DNA from: Chitinophaga oryziterrae | Lineage (GTDB): Bacteria; Bacteroidota; Bacteroidia; Chitinophagales; Chitinophagaceae | DNA: 64,000 nt | Direction: 5' to 3' | Assembly: GCF_009758125.1 (NCBI RefSeq) | Contig: NZ_WRXO01000012.1 | Span: 62,001-126,000 of the forward strand | In this document: positions 56,309 to 63,737 of the stretch, in pieces | Numbering within the stretch: position 1 is the first letter of the stretch | Layout: each line of letters begins with the position of its first letter | Position numbers and translations under genes: made by a program | The notes under the pieces: model-generated | Databases searched by the model: none | Seen by the model: the letters and a program-made list of their open reading frames with translations, nothing else | Told to the model about the DNA's origin: nothing

Positions 56309-56353
56309 TTAACTGATCATTAACTAATTAAACAGATGAATTTCCTAGCTTCG
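56309..56353 (+). promoter_or_regulatory. Box B promoter of first AraC-like gene
   Basis: TTAAC at 56309-56313 and 56320-56324, then TAGCTTCG (56346-56353) 26 bp after the second repeat start. The AraC-like ATG is at 56398. Confidence 0.65.
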
Positions 56354-56397
56354 TTTTGTTGGTAAACAAGCCCCCTCCTGGTAAAACCTTGTAGAAG

Positions 56398-57378
56398 ATG
56401 TATTCCTCAAAATATAAAGTGAACAAATTATTATTCCTCGAAAGAACCCGCCATACATACATGGACCCCGGTAATCTGAATTCAGAGCTCCATAATCTGT
56501 TAATTCCCGAAGCAGGAATTTACTTCCGGCATGATGCAGAATGTGATATACTTTCCCAGCATATTCAACTGCCTGCATTTTCGGTATGGATAAATGATAT
56601 CTTTTCAAAGAAGGATATCGTATTGCGTCCGTTTGTACCAATACCCATTCACACCCTGCATTTCATGTTCGAAGACAGCCTTCAGGCCCAATTCCGGCAG
56701 GAACCGGGATACCTGCTGGAGGAACGGGAATGTAACCTGTTCAATCTTCAGCCGGGACTTCACAAGATCCCCATGGCTAATAGCAAAAAGGTGCTGTCCC
56801 TCCATATCAACATCAAACCGGCAGCTATTTCCGGTCTGGTACAGCAGTATCCCGGACTGCAATTCCTGGCACAAAAAAGTAATACTACGGGGCCTGTTAA
56901 TATCCATCCTTATCACATCAATCCCGTCTGTGAGTCATTGATCAAACAAATACTGACTTGCAACTATACCGGGATCAGGGCCCAACATTTCCTCCATCGC
57001 TGTTGCATAGATCTTTTACTCAATATCGCACAGCAACAGTCTGCGGCCACCAAGCCCATCCTGTTTTCAACGGTAATGAACGGAGCAGCTTATCACCAGT
57101 TATTTCAGTACATCGAAAATTATCCTCACAAACAACATACGATACCAGAACTCGCATATATATTTAATATTCCAGCCGAACAACTGGCAAATGGCTTCCT
57201 GCAACTCTTTGCTATCAGCGTAGAAGACTTCTCACATATGACGAAAATGATGTTCATCTATAATCGCATACAATCAAAAGCATTTCCTCTTTCACTGATA
57301 GCAAAAACCATTGGCTATAACGATATTTCACGTATGGTCAGCGATACAGAAAGTTTTTATGGCAGTAGTTTTTCCTAA
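56398..57378 (+). CDS. AraC-like regulator, locus family member 1
   Basis: 326 residues. N-terminal 210 residues are a family-specific sensor part: LIPEAGIYFRHDAECDILSQHIQLPAFSVWIND and HTLHFMFEDS are conserved in the 59594 and 63738 proteins. C-terminal about 225-322 has the AraC HTH shape: HTIPELAYIFNIPAEQLANGFLQLF, then SLIAKTIGYNDISRMVSDTESFYG. The second helix pair is weaker than in typical members. A box A promoter for the FAD gene lies immediately downstream. A role in binding box A is inference. Confidence 0.75.
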   Translation: MYSSKYKVNKLLFLERTRHTYMDPGNLNSELHNLLIPEAGIYFRHDAECDILSQHIQLPAFSVWINDIFSKKDIVLRPFVPIPIHTLHFMFEDSLQAQFRQEPGYLLEERECNLFNLQPGLHKIPMANSKKVLSLHINIKPAAISGLVQQYPGLQFLAQKSNTTGPVNIHPYHINPVCESLIKQILTCNYTGIRAQHFLHRCCIDLLLNIAQQQSAATKPILFSTVMNGAAYHQLFQYIENYPHKQHTIPELAYIFNIPAEQLANGFLQLFAISVEDFSHMTKMMFIYNRIQSKAFPLSLIAKTIGYNDISRMVSDTESFYGSSFS

Positions 57379-57383
57379 TGTCA

Positions 57384-57442
57384 TCTCCTAACTTTTATTC
57401 TTCATCTCCTAATTTTGCTTCTGCCCTCCTACCCTAACTTTG
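57384..57442 (+). promoter_or_regulatory. Tandem box A promoter of free-standing FAD gene
   Basis: TCTCCTAA at 57384-57391 and 57405-57412 (21-bp period), with a poorer copy CCTCCTAC at 57425. The second box begins 30 bp before TAACTTTG (57435-57442). The FAD gene starts at 57468. Confidence 0.7.
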
Positions 57443-57467
57443 GAATATCATTAAATGGTTAACCCCT

Positions 57468-59129
57468 ATGGATCAGCCCGTATTATTTACCGGAAAGGAC
57501 ACCGTAACTCCATTACCACGCAAAGCTATTATTATTGGTGCCGGCCCCGCCGGTTTAACTGCCGCTTATGAGTTGCTGAAACGTTCTGATATTATTCCCG
57601 TTATATTGGAAAAGAGCGGAGATATCGGAGGCATCTCCAAAACGATCAATTACAAAGGGAACCGCATGGATATTGGCGGGCATCGCTTCTTCTCAAAGTC
57701 GGACCGCGTAATGAACTGGTGGCTGAATATTCTGCCAGTGCAGGATACCGGCAATTCTAACTTCAGTATTACCTACCAGAACAAAAGCAGGGAAGTTATC
57801 CCGGGCCAAAGCATTGCCTCTGGCAACACCGATAAGGTCATGCTGGTAAGGCAACGCTTGTCCCGTATCTATTTCCTGCGGAAATTCTTTACATACCCCA
57901 TACAGCTGTCTATTGATACGCTGCAGAAATTAGGTATAGGTACTACCATCTCTATCCTCATCTCCTACCTGAAGGCACAGGCCTCGCCCAGGAAACCGGA
58001 GAAAAGCCTGGAAGACTTTATGATCAACCGCTTCGGACTAACCCTTTACAACCTTTTCTTTAAGGATTATACAGAAAAGGTATGGGGCGTTCCCTGCCAT
58101 GAAATACCGGCAGAATGGGGCGCGCAACGCATCAAAGGAGTGAGTATACGTAAAGCTGTTCAGCATGCAGTACAAACTGCGCTGAAAAAGAAAAAGAATA
58201 CGGGGGATATTTCTCAGAAAGATACAGAAACCAGTCTCATCGAACAATTCCTGTATCCGAAACTAGGTCCGGGACAACTATGGGAAGAAGTAGCCCGGCA
58301 AGTGAAAGAGATGGGCGGCATTATCCTCATGCAGCATGATGTGGTACAGGTAAATACAAACAATGAAAAGGTAGTGTCTATTGAAGCATTCAATAAAGAT
58401 ACCCTCGAAACAATAGAACTGAAAGGCGATTACTTTTTCAGCACCATGCCGGTAAAAGAACTGGTAGCAAACATGGATGCAGACGTCCCCGCCAATGTAA
58501 GGGAAATAGCTTCCGGTTTGCAATACCGCGACTTTATCACTGTTGGGATCTTACTCCGCCGCTTATCTGCTCAGGACAAAAACACAGGTAAATGGAAAGA
58601 GCTGCAGTTGAAAGATACCTGGATTTATATACAGGAGAAAGATGTAAAAGTGGGCAGGTTACAACTCTTCAACAACTGGAGCCCTTTCCTGGTAAAAGAT
58701 CCCGGTACAGCATGGGTAGGTATGGAATTCTTCTGTAATGACACAGATGACTTCTGGAAATTACCGGATACTGACATTGCCGAATTGGCTATCCGGGAAC
58801 TGACTAAAATAGGACTGGCATCTGCCAGCGATGTACTGGATTCTACCGTACTGAGAGTGGAAAAAACCTATCCTGCCTATTTCGGTGCTTATGAACGCTT
58901 TGACGAAGTGAAAGAATATATCAACAAATTCTCCAACCTGTTCCTCGTAGGCAGGAATGGCATGCATAAATATAATAATGCAGACCACTCTATGCTTACT
59001 GCGATGGTAGCAGTGGATAATATAATAGCTGGTGTGGAAGGGAAAGATAATATCTGGGCCATTAACACGGAACAGGAATATCATGAAGAAAAGGCTACAA
59101 CGTCCCAGGCAACAACCCCCGATAAATAA
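57468..59129 (+). CDS. UDP-galactopyranose-mutase-like FAD enzyme without membrane domain
   Basis: 553 residues, aligning with the flavoprotein halves of the two fusions: AIIIGAGPAGLTAAYELLKR near residue 20-39, GNRMDIGGHRFFSKSD, EKVWGVPCHEIPAEWGAQRI and LFLVGRNGMHKYNNADHSM. It stops after the QEYHEEK segment at which the fusions continue into the membrane part, so it marks the domain boundary. The free-standing GT-C-like protein at 62018 could supply the missing half in trans. It has a strong terminator and its own box A promoter. Confidence 0.85.
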   Translation: MDQPVLFTGKDTVTPLPRKAIIIGAGPAGLTAAYELLKRSDIIPVILEKSGDIGGISKTINYKGNRMDIGGHRFFSKSDRVMNWWLNILPVQDTGNSNFSITYQNKSREVIPGQSIASGNTDKVMLVRQRLSRIYFLRKFFTYPIQLSIDTLQKLGIGTTISILISYLKAQASPRKPEKSLEDFMINRFGLTLYNLFFKDYTEKVWGVPCHEIPAEWGAQRIKGVSIRKAVQHAVQTALKKKKNTGDISQKDTETSLIEQFLYPKLGPGQLWEEVARQVKEMGGIILMQHDVVQVNTNNEKVVSIEAFNKDTLETIELKGDYFFSTMPVKELVANMDADVPANVREIASGLQYRDFITVGILLRRLSAQDKNTGKWKELQLKDTWIYIQEKDVKVGRLQLFNNWSPFLVKDPGTAWVGMEFFCNDTDDFWKLPDTDIAELAIRELTKIGLASASDVLDSTVLRVEKTYPAYFGAYERFDEVKEYINKFSNLFLVGRNGMHKYNNADHSMLTAMVAVDNIIAGVEGKDNIWAINTEQEYHEEKATTSQATTPDK

Positions 59130-59157
59130 ATCCCCAAAAACACCGTTAACCCCTAAA

Positions 59158-59194
59158 GTAAAAGATCCCTTTCCCCCCGGAAGGGATCTTTTAC
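59158..59194 (+). terminator. Terminator of free-standing FAD gene
   Basis: GTAAAAGATCCCTT (59158-59171) pairs perfectly with its reverse complement (59181-59194) around a 9-nt loop. Confidence 0.8.
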
Positions 59195-59219
59195 TTACTA
59201 GCCGTTTTATTTTTCCCTG

Positions 59220-59264
59220 TTAACATTGAATTAACTTATAAGGAAACGCTATTGATTATTTTTA
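59220..59264 (+). promoter_or_regulatory. Box B promoter, possibly of a short RNA or peptide
   Basis: TTAAC at 59220-59224 and 59231-59235, then TATTTTTA (59257-59264) at the same 26-bp distance as in the other box B promoters. A terminator only 140 bp downstream suggests a short transcript; readthrough into the AraC-like gene is also possible. Confidence 0.5.
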
Positions 59265-59404
59265 TCATAGTGACATACGTGTTATACAATTGGCCATTTT
59301 GCATTGATTGTAAACGATCTTTATAATACCAGCTATGAAAGTTATCAGGAGTGTCCGATTGGAGAATTCAGAAGATGGTATTAACCAATCCTGTGAATAA
59401 TTCA

Positions 59405-59424
59405 GGGAGCATCTGCTCCCTTTT
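59405..59424 (+). terminator. Hairpin terminator inside the intergenic region
   Basis: GGGAGCATCTGCTCCC (59405-59420) folds on itself and is followed by TTTT. Confidence 0.6.
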
Positions 59425-59593
59425 CTCAGTTTTATCCGGATCAATTGAACAGCCAATATTATTATTTTAACACAATGTTACTTTATATGCTATTATGCAA
59501 CTTATATCGACAAAGAAAATAACCGCGAGAAGAAAATTTAACCTAAAAGCCTGATAAGTATCAAGATAACCACGTTCGTAACACAACTTTGTT

Positions 59594-60601
59594 ATGGTAA
59601 CACCGCTATCCAACAGTCCCGAAAAGCTGTTTTACATTGAAAGGGAAGAACCCAGCTATATACCCGTAGCGGCTATTCCTGAAGAATACCTCCAGCTTAT
59701 TTTACCGTACGCTGGCGTCTATTTTGACAGAGACGAACATTGCGATATGTTAAGCCAACATATCCAGATAGGCCCGTTTTCATTCTGGATCCAGGAAACA
59801 TATGCTAATGCCGATCTGACTTTATGCCCGTTTACACCACGTCCGATATGGGCTCTTCATTTCATGTATGAAACAAGTGTGCATGTAGAACTATACGAGG
59901 ATGTCTCTTTTTCTCTTGAGGAAAAGGAATGTAACCTCTTTAATCTTGTATCAGACCTGCACAAAGTGCCTATGGAAGATGGGCAAAAACTCACTTCCTG
60001 TCACATTAACATCTTACCAGAAGATCTCCGCACACTGGCCAAAGAATATCCCGCCCTGCGCAGGTTAGCCAGTAAGAAACCAGCGAATATCACCGGTCCT
60101 ATTAACAAGCAACCTTATTTCATTAATTCCGTTTGTGACTTCCTGATCCAGAAGATGCTTACCTGCCGGCATATAGAAATGCCTGCACATCGCTTCCTGT
60201 ATCGCTGCTGCCTGGACCTTTTCACAAACTTCGCTTACCAGGATGCTCATGCGTCACAACGATACTTCATTAATGATGTACTAAACTCCAATGCGTTCCG
60301 CCAGCTGTTTGATTACCTGGAAGCTTATCCACACAGGAACCATACCATCCCGGAACTAGGTAAAATGTTCGGGCTGGAGACTCCTGTTCTCCGTGAAGGA
60401 TTCCAGAAGAACTTCGGGATGCAGATCAATGCCTTTATAAAAATGACAAAAATGATCATGGTATTCGAATTACTGACGGAGAAATCAACTACTTTATCCG
60501 AAGTAGCCTTTGCGGCAGGATATAAAAGCAGACTTAGCCTGGACAAAGCATTTACAGATTATTACGGCTGTGATATGGAACAGCTAAGAAGAGCCATGTA
60601 A
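59594..60601 (+). CDS. AraC-like regulator, locus family member 2
   Basis: 335 residues. The sensor part shares LILPYAGVYFDRDEHCDMLSQ and GPFSFWIQE with the 56398 and 63738 proteins, plus ECNLFNL and HRFLYRCCLDL. The C-terminal HTH region (about 240-333) has HTIPELGKMFGLETPVLREGF and LSEVAFAAGYKSRLSLDKAFTDYYG, a good AraC pattern. The unknown gene at 60652 follows after 50 bp in the same direction. Its start ATG at 59594 lies right after a near -7 box, so a leaderless or distal promoter is possible. Confidence 0.78.
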   Translation: MVTPLSNSPEKLFYIEREEPSYIPVAAIPEEYLQLILPYAGVYFDRDEHCDMLSQHIQIGPFSFWIQETYANADLTLCPFTPRPIWALHFMYETSVHVELYEDVSFSLEEKECNLFNLVSDLHKVPMEDGQKLTSCHINILPEDLRTLAKEYPALRRLASKKPANITGPINKQPYFINSVCDFLIQKMLTCRHIEMPAHRFLYRCCLDLFTNFAYQDAHASQRYFINDVLNSNAFRQLFDYLEAYPHRNHTIPELGKMFGLETPVLREGFQKNFGMQINAFIKMTKMIMVFELLTEKSTTLSEVAFAAGYKSRLSLDKAFTDYYGCDMEQLRRAM

Positions 60602-60651
60602 GGATGTTACTTTTCAGGTGAAAGTGCTACATAAATACACACCCCAATTTC

Positions 60652-61206
60652 ATGACAGAACAGTTAGCTGACTTACTCGCCGCATTCACCAAACAGTCCA
60701 ATAAGGAATTATCAGAATACTTTTTTGATAATGCTGAAAAGATCGACTCCCTTATACAGCTCTATACTCATTTTAACCAGCAAACCACCCAGTTGCAGGT
60801 AAAGCGCATCCGGGAATTGAAGCGGATCGTACAAACACTTACCGGTGACTACGACTGGCAGAGCCCTGAAGGACTGGAACTACAATACAGCCAGTACAAT
60901 GTAGAATTACCTGTAATTCTCCTGGAAGGTGGCTTCGAATCTACCAAAGGGAATGCATTAGGGAAATTTGTTGTCAGGATTACGACAAGAACAATACAGG
61001 CCTGGAATTATTATGAGGATCAGTTAATGCAGGATTTTCCGGCCATAGAACCTATCATAGCCGGAGATAAAACAACACTGATAGTAAATACTATCAATGG
61101 AAATGATGAGACTAAGATCTTAGGCGCACTGATGACGATACATACTTACCTGGTAATGCTTACAAATAAAACAGTCCGTTTATCGCGGGCCATCCATATT
61201 AAATAA
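60652..61206 (+). CDS. Uncharacterised 184-residue protein
   Basis: I do not recognise a family. The protein has no signal peptide or membrane span. Residues about 1-75 are helical and charged (FDNAEKIDSLIQLYTHFNQQ, VKRIRELKRIVQTL); the rest looks mixed alpha/beta (VELPVILLEGGFEST, LGKFVVRITTRTIQAWNYYE). It overlaps the convergent gene at 61199 by 8 bp and may be co-transcribed with the AraC-like gene upstream. Confidence 0.65.
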   Translation: MTEQLADLLAAFTKQSNKELSEYFFDNAEKIDSLIQLYTHFNQQTTQLQVKRIRELKRIVQTLTGDYDWQSPEGLELQYSQYNVELPVILLEGGFESTKGNALGKFVVRITTRTIQAWNYYEDQLMQDFPAIEPIIAGDKTTLIVNTINGNDETKILGALMTIHTYLVMLTNKTVRLSRAIHIK

Positions 61207-61948
61207 CTATTTCTGCAATATACTGCTGCGCCTTATCTCCCAGTTTCTGCTTTATGGTGTTCCGTACAGTAGCATATACTTCTTTGCTTAACGTACAGGC
61301 CATCGAGTTACTGGATACTGTCGCCTTTTCCTTTGAAGACGAGAAGAAAAGGATATGCTTAACCTCGCTGGTAGCAGATAAAATAAACCCCGCCATATGC
61401 AATGTAACGGTACCATTCACTTCTTCAGCCATCGCCAACTGGAAAGTCCCTTTTCCTGCGCTATGTGTATTTTTCTCAAATGCAACAATCTTGCTATCAG
61501 TATCACTTAAGCTTTGCAGCGCGTCCATTACTTTGGTCACAATAGCCAGGTAATTACCGCCAAATGCCGCGCTGACAATACCCAGGATAGCATTCTTCAT
61601 TTCAAATAAAGAGCCGGAAGAAGTCACTTCTGAAAACTCATTTGTCTGTACGGCCCAGCCGATGTTCTTCAGCACTTCTGTGTATTTAGCATACCATTCT
61701 TTAAGATTCTCAGGGTCCGGATATAAATGTCCGGCCGCGAGCTGTGCCAGCAATGTGGAATCAAGGACGTCCTGCCTGTTGTCCGGACTTACACCCGCTA
61801 CAAAAGACATGATTGATTTGTTATCGAAATAAGCTTTTTCGTCAATACTCTGGTCAACTGTTTCAGCGCCTCTCATCAAACCTCTGTACGTTTTCTCAGG
61901 ATAGCTGATCTGCAGCGCATTTATGTAGGACGTAAGATCCTGTGGCAT
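61199..61948 (-). CDS. Uncharacterised protein of about 249 residues
   Basis: No family recognised. The ATG at 61948 (MPQDLTSYINALQ) is preferred over a TTG 24 bp upstream. No signal peptide. The C-terminal half has amphipathic strands and a hydrophobic stretch (VTLHMAGFILSATSEVKHILFF) in a soluble context, ending in a charged helix (VRNTIKQKLGDKAQQYI). It is convergent with the 60652 gene, an arrangement that might represent a pair, but I see no shared motif. Confidence 0.65.
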   Translation of the reverse strand: MPQDLTSYINALQISYPEKTYRGLMRGAETVDQSIDEKAYFDNKSIMSFVAGVSPDNRQDVLDSTLLAQLAAGHLYPDPENLKEWYAKYTEVLKNIGWAVQTNEFSEVTSSGSLFEMKNAILGIVSAAFGGNYLAIVTKVMDALQSLSDTDSKIVAFEKNTHSAGKGTFQLAMAEEVNGTVTLHMAGFILSATSEVKHILFFSSSKEKATVSSNSMACTLSKEVYATVRNTIKQKLGDKAQQYIAEIVI

Positions 61949-62017
61949 TCTATTAATTTTGGTGGTGATCAATACAATAATGAATACGGGTATCGCAATT
62001 TAATCAAATTAAGGATA

Positions 62018-63460
62018 TTAACCGAGCCTCGCCCGCTTCAGGTACATATCCACTAACAATATTGAAAATGTAACACCTAATATCATATTGAATAACTGAT
62101 ATCGCAGTACAACCGGGGATGCCAATACACTAAACCCAAAATGTACGATCCAGTAAAAAGTAGTCATTCTAAAAGCCTGCCTGAAAGCCGGAGCCGTAAA
62201 TTTCCTTCCGCCTATCAGTAAATATGCGATCCATACACCTGTAAACAGGATGATGATAAATACCATGAATGCAGAATAATAATCAAACAATCGCATTTCA
62301 CTTTTATCAGATACCGTGTATACTTTATCCGTTTTATACCGGAACCATGTTTGCGCTATTGACCACACACTATCAGCGCCATCATTATAGACCGACATAT
62401 TCTCTGCAGGAGGGTTCGCATACTGCAGCATATTAGGCCATATATAATACCGGATATATTGCAAAGGATATTGGTTGATGAGGTACTTCCCATATTTATT
62501 ATACAGCGGAGATACTGCAGCCATCCTCTCCAGATGTACTTTGTTATCCGCTATATGCGCTGCACCGGGAACCGGCTGTAAAGGAGAACCGGGATCCCAC
62601 AGGTAAAAAGCCATTAGTGGCCTGTCCGGCCGGAAAGCCATGGGAATATGTTGCAGGGAATCCAGGTATATGGTCACCCGCTGATGCACAGCGGCAAACG
62701 CAGACGGTACTGTAATGACCGGCCTTACCGGCATATGCGCATAGGCATATACGGCATTACTGGCCATCTGCCATCCACTGAATGCGGAGAATTGCCGGGT
62801 ACCCATTACTTTGCCGGTCTGCCCTGTTGTATAATAGATGAAACCACTTATCAAAGTGATAATAGCTATGATACTGGCCAGTTTAGTCCTGACTGACACC
62901 CCGCAGAATACGATCACTGTAATACTGATCACCGGATAGATCAGTGCATGGTAACGCACCGTAAAAGCCAGTAACAGCACCAGCAAATGTGCCAGCAGTA
63001 GCAATCTCCCTGGCTTGTATATCAATTTGAAAAGCTGGGAGATCCAGACCAGACTGATACTGATAAAATAGACATCACTGGTGATATAATTGCTTAAGTA
63101 TAGAATTGCAGGATTTAAGAATAAGAACGCGAAGATGGTCGCTTTAGCCCATTTACCGGAAGGGGTAAGGTCCAGGATAGTAAAGAAGAAATACAGGGCG
63201 CAGCAATGGTAGCATAGATACTGTACGAATACCAGCAGGGTATCTGAATGCGAGAAGAAACCGACAAAACGGACCAGCTTTGCATATCCTACAGGCCACA
63301 TATTTGCATCCGCGTTAGTATAGGTACTACGCAGATAGTTATATGAATCCTGCATGAAATTGGGGAATGGGTACAGGTATTTAAATAAGAGGAACTGTAT
63401 TAACATTGTGATTCCCGCAATAAATACGTACCGCTGCCTGTCTTTTAAATGGATTCGCAT
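62018..63460 (-). CDS. GT-C-like membrane glycosyltransferase, free-standing (second)
   Basis: About 480 residues from ATG 63460 (a GTG 33 bp upstream is also in frame). About ten membrane spans. The acidic loop FMQDSYNYLRSTYTNADANM follows the first helix, as in the other GT-C-like proteins of the locus, and PVGYAKLVRFVGFFSHSDTL is the shared next segment. It resembles the C-terminal halves of the FAD/GT fusions and the protein at 43525. It could act with the free-standing FAD enzyme at 57468. Divergent from the AraC-like gene at 63738. Confidence 0.65.
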   Translation of the reverse strand: MRIHLKDRQRYVFIAGITMLIQFLLFKYLYPFPNFMQDSYNYLRSTYTNADANMWPVGYAKLVRFVGFFSHSDTLLVFVQYLCYHCCALYFFFTILDLTPSGKWAKATIFAFLFLNPAILYLSNYITSDVYFISISLVWISQLFKLIYKPGRLLLLAHLLVLLLAFTVRYHALIYPVISITVIVFCGVSVRTKLASIIAIITLISGFIYYTTGQTGKVMGTRQFSAFSGWQMASNAVYAYAHMPVRPVITVPSAFAAVHQRVTIYLDSLQHIPMAFRPDRPLMAFYLWDPGSPLQPVPGAAHIADNKVHLERMAAVSPLYNKYGKYLINQYPLQYIRYYIWPNMLQYANPPAENMSVYNDGADSVWSIAQTWFRYKTDKVYTVSDKSEMRLFDYYSAFMVFIIILFTGVWIAYLLIGGRKFTAPAFRQAFRMTTFYWIVHFGFSVLASPVVLRYQLFNMILGVTFSILLVDMYLKRARLG

Positions 63461-63509
63461 ATTTATGTGTCTGGCTGTAAATAAAGTTACCACAATATTT
63501 TTTTACTCG

Positions 63510-63554
63510 TTAACGAATCATTAACGAACGTCTTTTATCAATTTCCTAGCTTTA
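63510..63554 (+). promoter_or_regulatory. Box B promoter of third AraC-like gene
   Basis: TTAAC at 63510-63514 and 63521-63525, then TAGCTTTA (63547-63554) 26 bp from the second repeat start. The leader to the ATG at 63738 would be about 180 nt and contains the small palindrome GGTAATTTACC. Confidence 0.6.
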
Positions 63555-63737
63555 GTTTGTAGATAGCAAATGCTGGTAATTTACCAACATAATGTTATTA
63601 TTTAACTGATTTTCATTGTTTAACTATTCCCAAACCAGAGACAACGACAAAGCATTGTTCGGATCGTATACTCTGGTTGTGCAGTAACCTGAAACAGGCC
63701 GTTCCGTGAAAGTGAAAGTCACAAACAGTATTAAATT

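Larger units (their letters stand above)
59130..59593. other. Intergenic region with terminator, box B promoter and a short transcription unit
   Basis: 464 bp. Features in order: terminator of the FAD gene (59158-59194), box B promoter (59220-59264), a 21-codon reading frame (59335-59400), a hairpin terminator (59405-59424), then an AT-rich stretch to the next AraC-like gene. A near -7 box CAACTTTG (59584-59591) precedes that gene by two bases. Confidence 0.5.
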
